A stretch of 64,000 nucleotides of DNA from Niastella sp. (GCA_016710595.1 JADJVM010000005.1:124001-188000); one strand, 5' to 3'. Shown: positions 27,340 through 36,057, counted from the first letter of the stretch. Numbers and translations are program-made. Notes: generated by a model not told the origin, from the sequence alone.

Positions 27340-27935
27340 TTATTCTTTAAATTAAATTTCAGTAAATCATTTTCCTCATCAATGTCGTTCAAAACCGGTA
27401 AAAATTGATATTTTAATTCTAATGTATTACATATTTGTACAGTTTCCATTAAGACATGGCTGGTACTCCATTGAATTTTCGTAAATAGTTTCATATGGAG
27501 GTGAGTCATGGCTAATAAATAATAACCCCCATCTTCGGCTGGACCAATTACAATATCATTTTCGGGGAGAAGAAAAAATGCACTGGTAATTAACTCTTCA
27601 TTTAATTCCGGGCAATCTGTTCCAATAATGGCAATCCTGGTGTACCCTTTCTGAAAAACTGAGGTAAAAGCATTTTTCATCTTTTCGCCCAGATCTGCAC
27701 CATGCTGTATTTCTTTATGAAAACATTTGTTTTCCCATACATCTTCATGTACCATATAATCTGAATAAAATACGAACTTATCAATAGGAAGACACTTTGT
27801 AACAGATGCGGTATGCAATAATAATTGATGATATACAGCAAGCGCCCGCTCATCTCCAATGGTTGCTGCCAATCTTGTTTTTACTTTTCCGGCTTTGGGA
27901 TTTTTTGTAAGAATTATTAATGCTTCCTTTTTCAT
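27336..27935 (-). CDS. Arsenosugar-associated nucleotidyl/glycosyl transferase, DUF2064 (TIGR04282-like)
   Basis: 199 residues. Signature segments: ALIILTKNPKAGKVKTRLAATIG at the N-terminus (nucleotide-sugar binding), IIGTDCPEL near residue 107 and GPAEDGGYYLLA near 133. This is the rSAM/selenodomain-associated transferase 1 family, with a GT-A/nucleotidyltransferase-like fold. It overlaps both neighbours by 4 bases, which indicates translational coupling. The substrate is not experimentally defined as far as I know. Confidence 0.87.
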   Translation of the reverse strand: MKKEALIILTKNPKAGKVKTRLAATIGDERALAVYHQLLLHTASVTKCLPIDKFVFYSDYMVHEDVWENKCFHKEIQHGADLGEKMKNAFTSVFQKGYTRIAIIGTDCPELNEELITSAFFLLPENDIVIGPAEDGGYYLLAMTHLHMKLFTKIQWSTSHVLMETVQICNTLELKYQFLPVLNDIDEENDLLKFNLKNK

Positions 27936-28741
27936 ATTACTTTAATTACTTCCACAAATAATTGCGACAGTTTAGTATCTGCTTTAGCAGCAACTTCAAT
28001 AATCTCTGCAATGTTTACCGGCTTAAGATGGTCCGGGTCACATTCATCAGTGATAACTGAAACAGCTATACAAGGCAATTGCATATGAACTGCAGCACTT
28101 ACTTCCGGTACAGTACTCATACCTACTATGTCTGCACCAATTGTTTTTAAAAAACGATATTCAGCTTTTGTTTCCAGGTTTGGGCCAGGCACTGCTGCAT
28201 AAACAGCTTTTTTAAGATCAATGCTTAACTCCTTTGCTTTTTGTATTAAGAGGATTTTTATCCCTGCATCATACGGCTCGCTCATGTCGGGAAAGCAGCT
28301 TTCCAGCTCATCATAATTCTTCCCGATCAAAGGGTTGCAACTTAGCAGGTTGATGTGGTCATCTATCATTACTAAATCTCCTTTCCTAAATTTCAGGTTG
28401 ATGCCTCCTGCAGCATTTGACAAGAATAATTTTTGTACGCCAAGAAGTTTCATAACTCTTATTGGAAATGTAACCTGCTGCAAAGAATAACCTTCGTATG
28501 CATGAAAACGCCCCTGCATGATAAGAACGCTTTTGTTGCCTATTGTGCCATACAGCAGGTTGCCTTTGTGAAATTCTACAGTAGAAACAGGAAAGTTTGG
28601 AATGTCAGAATAAGCGATAACCTGCTTGATATCTACATAATTTAATAACTGGTGCAGGCCAGTTCCCAACACAATACCGATATAAGGGTTTGCAATTCCT
28701 TTATCTAAAAGGTAATCCATTGCTTGAATCAGCTCTTTCAT
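27932..28741 (-). CDS. Purine nucleoside phosphorylase
   Basis: 269 residues. Class I (trimeric) PNP pattern: GIVLGTGLHQL near residue 22 (the usual GSGLG is GTGLH here), phosphate-site GRFHAYEGY, SNAAGGIN, the purine-site region PNLETKAEYR and MSTVPEVSAAV, and SVITDECDPD. It cleaves purine nucleosides to base and ribose-1-phosphate. Between ArsS and two transferases it probably removes adenine from the 5'-deoxyadenosyl-arsenical made by ArsS (inference consistent with arsenosugar pathway knowledge). It starts 9 bases after arsS. Confidence 0.92.
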   Translation of the reverse strand: MKELIQAMDYLLDKGIANPYIGIVLGTGLHQLLNYVDIKQVIAYSDIPNFPVSTVEFHKGNLLYGTIGNKSVLIMQGRFHAYEGYSLQQVTFPIRVMKLLGVQKLFLSNAAGGINLKFRKGDLVMIDDHINLLSCNPLIGKNYDELESCFPDMSEPYDAGIKILLIQKAKELSIDLKKAVYAAVPGPNLETKAEYRFLKTIGADIVGMSTVPEVSAAVHMQLPCIAVSVITDECDPDHLKPVNIAEIIEVAAKADTKLSQLFVEVIKVI

Positions 28742-28750
28742 AATTCTCTA

Positions 28751-29800
28751 TTAAGCTACTGAGCCACTGCAACTGCTGCCCGGGCCTGCAGTGCAGCCAT
28801 AACAATGTTGCCCAATATTAATCTCTCTTTTAGTTAAATCTTCCAGGCAAAAATCAACAATATGCTTGCTTTGGCAATTAACTTTTAGCTCCAGCATTTG
28901 GTTAAAATCACAATCATATAAATATCCATCCCAACCTACTGAGATTGTATTGCGGCACATTACTTTTGCTGCAGCAGTAGAGTTATAAGCATTCACCAAC
29001 TTTTCCATATACATTTCATAGTTGCCAGTTGTAAGCAGATAATCAAGGTAGCGGCTGATGGGCATATTAGTCATAACAAATAAATTATTGAATTCAATAC
29101 CATGCCTTTGTTTCAATGATTGTTTGTATTCTTTTTCTAATGCCTGTTGCATGGGTGGTAAAAACGCACCTGCCGGGTTATACACAAGGTTTAGGATGAA
29201 TCCCGAATTTTCTTTTCCATAACCTGCATCATTAAGCATTTGCAAGGCTTTGATGCTATTTTTAAAAACACCATTGCCCCGCTGCCTGTCTGTTCTGTCT
29301 TGTGTATAAAATGGAAGTGATGAAACGACTTCAATAATGTGGTCTTTATAAAACCCGGGCAGATTGTGGTATTTTTTGTTGGCAAGAATAATGGTGAGGT
29401 TACAACGTACAATGATATGCTTACCCAGCTTTGAAATTTCTTCAACGAACCACCTGAAATTCGGGTTCATCTCCGGTGCACCACCTGTTATATCAACGGT
29501 TGACAACAGAGGGTTTTTTTGTAAAACATCTAGGCACAGCATCATTGTTTCCTTAGTCATGATTTCTTTTCTATCAGGGCCGGCATCTACATGGCAGTGT
29601 TTACAAATTTGGTTACACATTTTACCAATGTTCACCTGTAAAGTTTCCAATTGAGTTGGTTTTAATGGGAACAGGTTTGATTGTTCCAGTTTTTGCTGAA
29701 AAGGAACTAAGGAAAAATCACCTGAAATACCATGTTCAATGATCTCAAGTTGGTCATTCGCATTGGCAAGAATATTATGTTCTGCTTTTAATGATTTCAT
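28751..29800 (-). CDS. arsS: Arsenosugar biosynthesis radical SAM protein ArsS
   Basis: 349 residues. Radical SAM cluster motif C62-NQI-C66-KH-C69 and the SAM-binding stretch VDITGGAPEMN. The C-terminal DUF3641-type domain carries further cysteines (CYGCTAGPGSSCSG: C333, C336, C344), probably for an extra cluster or substrate binding. In known systems ArsS attaches a 5'-deoxyadenosyl group to dimethylated arsenic. Its start overlaps the stop of the AhpD-like gene by one base. Family assignment is strong; the chemistry is taken from the family. Confidence 0.93.
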   Translation of the reverse strand: MKSLKAEHNILANANDQLEIIEHGISGDFSLVPFQQKLEQSNLFPLKPTQLETLQVNIGKMCNQICKHCHVDAGPDRKEIMTKETMMLCLDVLQKNPLLSTVDITGGAPEMNPNFRWFVEEISKLGKHIIVRCNLTIILANKKYHNLPGFYKDHIIEVVSSLPFYTQDRTDRQRGNGVFKNSIKALQMLNDAGYGKENSGFILNLVYNPAGAFLPPMQQALEKEYKQSLKQRHGIEFNNLFVMTNMPISRYLDYLLTTGNYEMYMEKLVNAYNSTAAAKVMCRNTISVGWDGYLYDCDFNQMLELKVNCQSKHIVDFCLEDLTKREINIGQHCYGCTAGPGSSCSGSVA

Positions 29801-30135
29801 TACATCGCAATTTCTTTTACTTTATTCATCATTTGTACGCCATGCACCAACGAAGCTCCACCACGTATGGCGCAAGCAACATGTACCGCCTCCATCATTT
29901 GGGCTTCACTCCACCCTTTTTCAAAAGCGTCGGCGCTGTATGCATCAATACAATATGGGCACTGAACAGAATGTGCCACAGCAAGTGCAATCAATGATTT
30001 TTCTCTTGCTGACAATTCACTATCCTTAAAAACCTCATCATAATAAGAAAAAAACTTGCCTGCCAGTTCTTTTTGAAAATCTGCAATGTTGCCAAACTTT
30101 CCCAGGTCTTTTGCATTGTAATAATGTTCGCTCAT
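29800..30135 (-). CDS. Arsenosugar-associated peroxidase-like (AhpD/CMD-like) protein
   Basis: 111 residues from the ATG at 30135 (MSEHYYNAKDLGKFGN), preferred to the longer frame to 30201 because those extra codons overlap the preceding terminator hairpin. Carboxymuconolactone decarboxylase-like fold with the redox pair C59-P-Y-C62 in HSVQCPYCIDAY; the histidine that usually follows in AhpD is a tyrosine here. It belongs to the family found beside ArsS. First gene of the tightly coupled set; a redox role is likely but unproven. Confidence 0.88.
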   Translation of the reverse strand: MSEHYYNAKDLGKFGNIADFQKELAGKFFSYYDEVFKDSELSAREKSLIALAVAHSVQCPYCIDAYSADAFEKGWSEAQMMEAVHVACAIRGGASLVHGVQMMNKVKEIAM

Positions 30136-30160
30136 TGTTTTTTGAATTAAGTTACTATTT

Positions 30161-30195
30161 AAAAAAATAGCTATGCCACAGTGAGGTTGTGGCAT
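30161..30195 (-). terminator. Terminator upstream of the arsenosugar operon core
   Basis: Perfect 8-bp stem ATGCCACA/TGTGGCAT with a 7-nt loop; on the minus strand it is followed by a run of seven T after five bases. It separates the small exported protein gene from the AhpD-like gene, so the core operon either needs its own promoter or relies on read-through. Confidence 0.7.
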
Positions 30196-30220
30196 TAGCA
30201 AGTTCCGAAAATCGGGTTTC

Positions 30221-30562
30221 TTACATTTTCCCTTTATTCATTGGGCAGTTTGCAGTACAAACATGCCCGGTTTCACCATGTGGTATCATTGATACTTTAC
30301 CGGAATTATCAATTTGGTAGCCATTTTCAAGTTTCATCGTAGTACCATTAGGTTTTGTTACAGTACCATCGGGGGAAACTTTACATTGATCAGAACAAGT
30401 GTAAGTTCCTGGGAGAGCAGCGCAGTTTCCGGCTTTGCAAAGCATTGTTTTACCATTTACCATCATCACAGCATTTTTCTTTTTTATTTTGCCGGGCTTT
30501 TGTGCAAAGGAAGCAGCAGAAAGACCGAGAATAATGGTAAGAAGGAGAAGTAGTTTTTTCAT
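30221..30562 (-). CDS. Exported Cys-rich small protein, DUF6799-like
   Basis: 113 residues. Signal peptide MKKLLLLLTIILGLSAASFA, then a domain with MMVNGKTMLCKAGNC, TKPNGTTMKLENGYQI and a GHVCTANCPMNKGKM tail; six cysteines lie in the mature part. The Met/Gly/Lys-rich hairpin pattern resembles DUF6799. Cysteines and methionines suggest binding of a thiophilic metal or metalloid, perhaps arsenic or copper (inference). It precedes the arsenosugar genes and is separated from them by a terminator. Confidence 0.7.
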   Translation of the reverse strand: MKKLLLLLTIILGLSAASFAQKPGKIKKKNAVMMVNGKTMLCKAGNCAALPGTYTCSDQCKVSPDGTVTKPNGTTMKLENGYQIDNSGKVSMIPHGETGHVCTANCPMNKGKM

Positions 30563-30635
30563 CGTTTAAAGTTTAAGTGTTTGAAGAATAGTTTTACAAA
30601 TAGTCGCATGAATAAGTACTTCCTGACAAACCGGG

Positions 30636-30884
30636 CTATACACACTTAGAAAGTATTTTTTCTTCGAGATTTGTAGTATCCGTTTCTTTTAATGAATTAA
30701 AATTTTTATCCAGGAGTTTATTTATTAATGCTGTTTGCTTCAGATAATTTCTGCAGCCTGAACATACGGTTGTGTGCAAATGCAATTGCATGTTTTCCAT
30801 AAAGCTCAATGGCCTTAGCTGTTTTCGTTCCATAAGTTCAGTTGCCTTTAAGCAAGACAACATCAATTTGTTCATTAAATTCAT
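30636..30884 (-). CDS. Zinc-finger anti-sigma-like protein (zf-HC2 type)
   Basis: 82 residues. The H-x3-C-x2-C core is in HLHTTVCSGCRNYLKQ (about residues 35-50), preceded by the CLKATELMERKQL helix, as in soluble anti-sigma zinc-finger domains. No membrane helix is present. It overlaps the preceding membrane protein gene by 4 bases (ATGA). With the ECF sigma gene two positions upstream it probably formed a sigma/anti-sigma pair; the sigma gene is now interrupted. Confidence 0.78.
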   Translation of the reverse strand: MNLMNKLMLSCLKATELMERKQLRPLSFMENMQLHLHTTVCSGCRNYLKQTALINKLLDKNFNSLKETDTTNLEEKILSKCV

Positions 30885-31345
30885 TTTAATAAGTCTGTTG
30901 TTTTGATACTTCTTTCCGATTTAATAACTGCATAATTAGTAACAATTAAAGCTACAACAATACCAAATACCAGATGGCCAATCAGGGCACCAATCATCAT
31001 CAGCATTTTATCTCCCATTTCTGGCATTTGCATTATCATTCCCATTATCACCACCATCAAAATGGCAAACACATACACAACCAACCCAAATAAAAGTCCC
31101 TTTAAAAACTTACTGCTGATCTGTACATTCGGGTTGAACAGGTAAACGTAAACTGCTGCGAAGATTATTCCAATCATGAAGTGCATGAGGTAACCGGCCA
31201 TTACCGGCAAACCCATCATTCCAGCAAGCATCAATGCAGGGTTCATCTTAGGTAATCCCATATAAGAAGCCATCATTCCTACTCCTGTCATTATAGCTGT
31301 TGCTATTAAACCGGCAATCATTGCTTGAGCTATTTTGTTTTTCAT
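30881..31345 (-). CDS. Four-helix membrane protein, DUF6789-like
   Basis: 154 residues with four membrane helices, very rich in Met and Gly (GMMGLPVMAGYLMHFMIGIIF, split here only as an example of its composition). It resembles the DUF6789 family. The helices keep conserved His and Gly positions typical of that family. Role unknown. It lies between the sigma gene (55 bases upstream) and the anti-sigma-like gene, and is translationally coupled to the latter. Confidence 0.7.
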   Translation of the reverse strand: MKNKIAQAMIAGLIATAIMTGVGMMASYMGLPKMNPALMLAGMMGLPVMAGYLMHFMIGIIFAAVYVYLFNPNVQISSKFLKGLLFGLVVYVFAILMVVIMGMIMQMPEMGDKMLMMIGALIGHLVFGIVVALIVTNYAVIKSERSIKTTDLLK

Positions 31346-31400
31346 AACTTCTGTTTTTAAAATAGTCGTACAATAAACTCAATCCTGACAATGAGCTGAA

Positions 31401-31955
31401 TTATTTTTTAAACCACTTAAATTCTAAACAGTTTCTTAGCTGAAGTTTTGCCCTATGAATGATCTGCCAAAAATTTGATTTTGTGATTTCAAGTTCATTG
31501 CAAATCTCATCTGCATCCTGATTATCCAGGTATTTCAACCTGATGGCAGACGACCATTTTTCAGGCAGATGACCAAAGCAATCCTATAGCGCCTTTTCAA
31601 ATTCAGGATCATCCAGCAATTCCTTTTCATTGCCCCAGTCCTGCGGTCTGAACTGATGTTTCCACCTGTCATTTTCATCAAAGAACCCGCTTGTAATACC
31701 CGAAGGGACCTCTGCGGCTTTTTTGTATTGATTGCGGTAGTAATCTGCAATTTTCCGTTTTAAAATGGAAAACAACCAGGTCTTTTCATTGCTTTTTCGC
31801 TGGAATTTATCGTAAGCCTGGTAAGCCGCAATAAAAGTATCTTGCACCAGGTCTTCTGCCACTTCCTTCTGTTGTACTTTTGAAAGCGTGTATGTAAATA
31901 ATTCTTTTGTATGGGTTTTAATCCACCCTATAAATTCATCCCTTACAGAAATCAT
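31401..31955 (-). pseudogene. ECF sigma-70 family factor interrupted by an in-frame amber codon
   Basis: The frame from the ATG at 31955 gives 123 residues containing sigma region 2 (KEVAEDLVQDTFIAAYQAYD, KTWLFSILKRKIADYYRN) and stops at TAG (31584-31586). Without any shift the same frame continues for 60 codons to TAA at 31401-31403 and encodes region 4 (LPEKWSSAIRLKYLDNQDAD, then ITKSNFWQIIHRAKLQL). The whole, 184 codons, is a normal ECF length, so one nonsense change (for example CAG to TAG) splits it. As it stands the product lacks the -35-binding domain. A sequencing error or amber read-through are alternatives. It heads the regulatory genes upstream of the arsenosugar operon. Confidence 0.88.
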
Positions 31956-32244
31956 TATTAAAATTACTTTTATTTTGGCAGTAGATGAAATGATATTGTT
32001 GATGATGGGATTTCAGTTTTCATTTCCTACTCATTACCAATGTAACCGAAACAACTTGAACTACAATTCGGTATTCGCTTAGCAACAATATTAAATTCAG
32101 TTTTTTTTAAAAGGCATCGGATAGTTTACCTTTATTAGAACGAACTGCATACAGGCCAAACTTTGCCGGTTAAAATGAATATAACATAAATGTAGGATTA
32201 GACCTTAAATGTTCTTTTATTAAAAAAAATATAGAATAATTTAT

Positions 32245-33081
32245 ATGGATGAAATACTTAACTATAATTTAATTGAATGGGGCAAATATGCCTTTTCAGT
32301 TGCCGATCTGGTTCTTATCCTGATCATTATTATCAGCTCCAAACTGGCTATGCTGCTGGTAAGAAAAGTGGTGAGCAGGAAATTCAGGAACGAAAATGAT
32401 AAAGATGGGAGAAAGTTCGCCCTTGTAAAATTAATCAGCTATATCATTTGGACGATTGCCATCATATTAATGATACAAACTACAGGCATTAAAGTTACAT
32501 TGTTACTGGCAGGATCAGCCGCCTTACTAGTAGGAGTAGGCCTGGGCCTTCAACAAACCTTTAATGATTTTATTTCTGGATTTATTTTATTGGTAGATGG
32601 TACCATCGAACTGAATGACGTAATAGAAGTGGACAATATGATGGCAAGAGTGGAGCATATTGGCGCCCGCACATCTGTATTGGTAACTCGTGGCGATATT
32701 GCCGTAATAGTTCCAAATTCAAAACTCACCGGTAACAATGTAATTAACTGGAGCCACATTAAAAAACAATCCCGCTTTCAAATAAATATTGGTGTGGCTT
32801 ATGATTCTGATGAAGAACTGGTGAAAAAAGTATTACTGGAATGTGCTGCCCGAAATACACATATTATGCAACAACCAGCACCTTTTGTACGGTTAGAAGA
32901 GTTTGCCGATTCCTCTATCAACTTTAGTTTATACTTCTGGACCAGCGAAATATTTAGTGTAGAAAATATTAAAAGCGATCTCCGGTTTTTAATTGCTAAA
33001 AGATTTAAAGAAAATAATATCTCTATCCCTTTCCCACAATTGGATGTGTATGTAAAAAAATTCCCGGGTAACAAAAGTTAA
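32245..33081 (+). CDS. Small mechanosensitive ion channel (MscS family)
   Basis: 278 residues. Three membrane helices (about 20-40, 60-82, 88-112); the third contains the pore-lining Gly/Ala pattern LLLAGSAALLVGVGLGLQQTFNDFISG. The beta domain (DVIEVDNMMARVEHIGARTSVL, VPNSKLTGNNVINWS) and the C-terminal alpha/beta domain follow. It opens under membrane tension during hypo-osmotic shock. It is divergent from the sigma gene; in the 289-base spacer (31956-32244) I see no gene, tRNA or clear promoter box. Confidence 0.92.
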   Translation: MDEILNYNLIEWGKYAFSVADLVLILIIIISSKLAMLLVRKVVSRKFRNENDKDGRKFALVKLISYIIWTIAIILMIQTTGIKVTLLLAGSAALLVGVGLGLQQTFNDFISGFILLVDGTIELNDVIEVDNMMARVEHIGARTSVLVTRGDIAVIVPNSKLTGNNVINWSHIKKQSRFQINIGVAYDSDEELVKKVLLECAARNTHIMQQPAPFVRLEEFADSSINFSLYFWTSEIFSVENIKSDLRFLIAKRFKENNISIPFPQLDVYVKKFPGNKS

Positions 33082-33138
33082 TCAGCAGGATAGCCGGTAA
33101 CCTTATGTAAGGCTCACCTGTATATATTTTCAATTATT

Positions 33139-33169
33139 TTTGAAAATTTAGAAATTTAATTTATCTTTA
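33139..33169 (+). promoter_or_regulatory. Possible promoter of the GbsR-like gene: TTTG and TATCTTTA
   Basis: TTTG at 33139-33142, 19 bases, then TATCTTTA (one mismatch to TAnnTTTG) ending 4 bases before the ATG. If used, the transcript would be leaderless or nearly so. Confidence 0.4.
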
Positions 33170-33173
33170 TTTC

Positions 33174-33680
33174 ATGAAACTGAATGAAGCCAAAAAGAAA
33201 TTTATAAATAGTTGGGGTGCATTGGGTACTCATTGGGGCATTAACCGTACCATGGCGCAAATTCATGCGTTGCTTTTAGTAAGCCCCGATCCGCTCTCGC
33301 AGGATGATATCATGGAGCAACTCAGCATTAGCCGGGGTAATGTAAATATGAACGTGCGGGACCTGGTGAGCTGGGGATTGGTAGAAAGAAAGATTATTTC
33401 AGGCGAAAGAAAAGAACATTTTGTGGCAGATAAAGATATTTGGAAAGTAGCCACCCAAATCATTAAAGAAAGAAAAAAGCGGGAACTAGACCCGATGCTC
33501 AAATTACTTACTCAATTAGAAATTCTGGATGAGGATAAAAAAAATAAAGATGTAAAACAATTCAAAGAGATGATAGGCGAAATTCAACAATTAGGGAACC
33601 AGGCAGATAAAATTTTAGAAACATTGATAAAAGCTGAATCAAATTGGCTGGGCAGTCATTTGCTGAAATTAATAAAATAA
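33174..33680 (+). CDS. GbsR/MarR-type transcriptional regulator
   Basis: 168 residues. Winged helix-turn-helix with the GbsR signature SWGALGTHWGINRTMAQIHALLLVSPDPLSQDDIMEQ and SRGNVNMNVRDL, then a C-terminal helical part (about 110-168) that likely dimerises. Members regulate osmoprotectant uptake or efflux genes in other bacteria. The upstream neighbour is an MscS channel, which fits an osmotic theme (inference). Confidence 0.87.
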   Translation: MKLNEAKKKFINSWGALGTHWGINRTMAQIHALLLVSPDPLSQDDIMEQLSISRGNVNMNVRDLVSWGLVERKIISGERKEHFVADKDIWKVATQIIKERKKRELDPMLKLLTQLEILDEDKKNKDVKQFKEMIGEIQQLGNQADKILETLIKAESNWLGSHLLKLIK

Positions 33681-33773
33681 TCATTCAATTTTTTATACAC
33701 CGGAATAACTTTTCACATCGAGGTATGGTTAACAGCCCCCTACTTATTTACAAATTATACAAACTGGTTTAGT

Positions 33774-34745
33774 ATGAAAAATGAAAAGATAATCCTGGCT
33801 GGAGGATCTGGATTTATTGGCCAGAACATTGCTAGTTATTTTTGTAATGAAAATCATATCATAATACTCAGTCGCCATGCGGATGGAGAAAAAATAATGA
33901 GTATAAATTCTCAGGTGCCATTACCCAATACCAGGAGTGTATATTGGGATGGCAAAGCATTAGGCTCCTGGTCAAAAGAATTAGAAGGGGCCAGCATGCT
34001 GATTAACCTTACCGGTAAATCGGTTAATTGCCGATATACTGAAAAGAATAAAAAAGAAATTTTAGAAAGCCGGGTAAATGCTACAAGAGTAATTGGTGAA
34101 GCTATAAAGCAATGCAGCCTGCCACCCAAGCTTTGGTTAAACTCATCTGCTGCTACAATATATGCTAATGCCGAATTACATCCAAAAGATGAATATGAAA
34201 CAGAATATGGGAATGATTTTACATCCAGGGTAAGTAAAGAATGGGAATCAGTTTTCATTGAACAGGAAACCCCGCACACCCGTAAGATCGCTATCCGCCA
34301 GGGCCTGGCATTAGGCAAAGGAGGGCTATTGGCCCCCTATTTGAATCTTGTAAAATTTGGATTGGGCGGTACTCAGGGAAATGGGCAGCAAATGTATTCC
34401 TGGATACATATAGAAGATTGTTGCCGAATTATTGAATGGCTTTTTAAACAAAAAGAAGTGGAAGGGCCCATAAATTTTTGCAGCCCATTCCCTGTAAGCA
34501 ATAAAATATTCATGCAGGCATTAAGAAAAGCTACAGGCACCTCCTTTGGCTTACCAGCGTATGCCTGGATGATAAAAATAGGTACTGCTTTAATAGGTAC
34601 AGAACCGGAGCTTGCACTCAATAGCAGCTGGGTACTGCCTACAAGGCTTACTGAAATGGGCTTTCAATTTAAATTTCCTTACATCCATGATGCGTTTGAA
34701 GACATTATAAAACAATATCCCAAAAAGGCATATCAACTATTTTAA
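33774..34745 (+). CDS. TIGR01777-family NAD(P)-dependent epimerase/dehydratase-like protein
   Basis: 323 residues. Rossmann N-terminus ILAGGSGFIGQNIASYF, the MLINLTGKSVNCRY motif typical of this family, SSAATIY, and a C-terminal DUF1731-like region (ALNSSWVLPTRLTEMGFQFKFP). Homologues such as YfcH have no settled reaction. It forms a tight operon with the next two genes (1 and 3 bases apart). Confidence 0.87.
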   Translation: MKNEKIILAGGSGFIGQNIASYFCNENHIIILSRHADGEKIMSINSQVPLPNTRSVYWDGKALGSWSKELEGASMLINLTGKSVNCRYTEKNKKEILESRVNATRVIGEAIKQCSLPPKLWLNSSAATIYANAELHPKDEYETEYGNDFTSRVSKEWESVFIEQETPHTRKIAIRQGLALGKGGLLAPYLNLVKFGLGGTQGNGQQMYSWIHIEDCCRIIEWLFKQKEVEGPINFCSPFPVSNKIFMQALRKATGTSFGLPAYAWMIKIGTALIGTEPELALNSSWVLPTRLTEMGFQFKFPYIHDAFEDIIKQYPKKAYQLF

Positions 34746-34746
34746 A

Positions 34747-35157
34747 ATGACAGCACAAAAGCATCCTATAATTTACTTTGATGGTATTTGTATTTTATGC
34801 AATAAAGCAGTAAGGTTTGTTATAAAACATGACCCACAGGGATATTATAAATTTATGCCGCTTCAATCTACCACGGGGCAAAAATTATTAGCCACCCTTC
34901 AGCAAAAGCCGGGTACAATAAATAGCTTTTTCCTGGATGAGGGTGATAAAATTTATTCAAAATCTACAGCTGCATTAAGAGTAGCCAGGAATTTATCGGG
35001 CCCTGTAAAATGGTTATATGGCTTTATTATTGTACCTTCTTTTATAAGAGATTGGATATATGAATTTATTTCAAAAAATCGTTTTCGCTGGTTTGGTAAA
35101 AGGGATCGTTGTATGGTGCCTGGTAAAGATATTAGTCAACGATTTTTAAATGATTAA
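34747..35157 (+). CDS. DCC-family thiol-disulfide oxidoreductase-like protein (DUF393)
   Basis: 136 residues. It starts with the family motif YFDGICILCNKAVRFVIKHD, where DGxCxLC holds the redox pair C17/C20, then FMPLQS and KSTAALRVA, and ends with RDRCMVPG. Probably a small thioredoxin-fold protein, substrate unknown. Middle gene of a three-gene operon. Confidence 0.88.
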   Translation: MTAQKHPIIYFDGICILCNKAVRFVIKHDPQGYYKFMPLQSTTGQKLLATLQQKPGTINSFFLDEGDKIYSKSTAALRVARNLSGPVKWLYGFIIVPSFIRDWIYEFISKNRFRWFGKRDRCMVPGKDISQRFLND

Positions 35158-35160
35158 TGT

Positions 35161-35523
35161 ATGAAAAAGAAAACACTCATCCTCGGCGCTTCAGCCAATC
35201 CTGAAAGATATAGCTACCTGGCGCTAGAGAAATTAAAAGCTCACCAGCATCCTGTGCTGGCGATTGGCCGTAGAAAAGATTTTGTAAAGGGAACTGAAAT
35301 TTTAACCGGTATGCCTCCTATAAATGATATTGATACCGTAACATTATACCTCAATCCCAAAAATCAGGAGCCATATTACGATTATATTCTGTCGCTAAAG
35401 CCCCATCGCATCATCTTTAATCCCGGAACAGAAAATGAAAAATTAGCAGCTTTAGCGCAATCTAAAGGAATTCATACACAAGAAGCCTGTACCCTTGTAC
35501 TGCTAAGTACAGGCCAGTATTAA
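35161..35523 (+). CDS. CoA-binding domain protein (YccU-like)
   Basis: 120 residues, a single Rossmann-like CoA-binding domain: TLILGASANPERYSYLALEKL at the start, then AIGRR, DTVTLYLNP, IIFNPGTEN and EACTLVLLSTGQY at the end. Members bind CoA but their reaction is unknown. Last gene of the 33774-35523 operon. Confidence 0.85.
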   Translation: MKKKTLILGASANPERYSYLALEKLKAHQHPVLAIGRRKDFVKGTEILTGMPPINDIDTVTLYLNPKNQEPYYDYILSLKPHRIIFNPGTENEKLAALAQSKGIHTQEACTLVLLSTGQY

Positions 35524-35607
35524 TTTTTTCATTTTACATACTAAAACAACTTTATTGAGCGTTTCATGAGATAAGATACCCCTATGTATCTTAAAAAACC
35601 AATAGAC

Positions 35608-36057
35608 ATGAAACCATTTAGTAAATCCTTACTGGGCTTACTGCTGTGCTGTACTGCCCTTTCGGTAACTGCCCAAAACAATACCGTAAAACCTGCCCAG
35701 TTTGCAGGGCTCCCACAAACCATACAGGTAAATAAAGCAATTCTTGCTGCGACATTGAATAATCAAGCAGGCCGGTTAGTACAAATAGATTTTGGCAATG
35801 GCTTAAAATTTAAAGGCACCGTTAGCAGTAATGTACAGCGCTACAACAATCTTCAGATTATAATCATAAAATCTTTAGAGGATCCAAACCAGGTTTTACA
35901 AATTTCAATGATTACTCATCCAGATAATACGGTTCGATATACAGGCCGCATCATAAACCCGCAGGCAAGTGACGGATATGAATTAAAATCAAATGCAGGT
36001 ATGTATGAAATGGTAAAATTTGAAACAGACCGGGTTTTACAAGATTGTCATTTTTAA
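35608..36057 (+). CDS. Exported hypothetical protein
   Basis: 149 residues from the ATG at 35608, chosen because it opens a signal peptide (KSLLGLLLCCTALSVTAQ). The mature part is beta-rich with two similar strand-turn elements (AGRLVQIDFGNGLKFKGTV and NTVRYTGRIINPQ). No known family recognised. It lies 26 bases before the metalloprotease gene and could be its partner or inhibitor; that is only a guess from position. Confidence 0.7.
   Translation: MKPFSKSLLGLLLCCTALSVTAQNNTVKPAQFAGLPQTIQVNKAILAATLNNQAGRLVQIDFGNGLKFKGTVSSNVQRYNNLQIIIIKSLEDPNQVLQISMITHPDNTVRYTGRIINPQASDGYELKSNAGMYEMVKFETDRVLQDCHF

Noticed and set aside
31535..31750. A 71-residue frame overlapping the sigma gene
   Set aside because: It is in another frame of the sigma gene; the sigma frame itself continues past the amber codon with clear region 4 residues.
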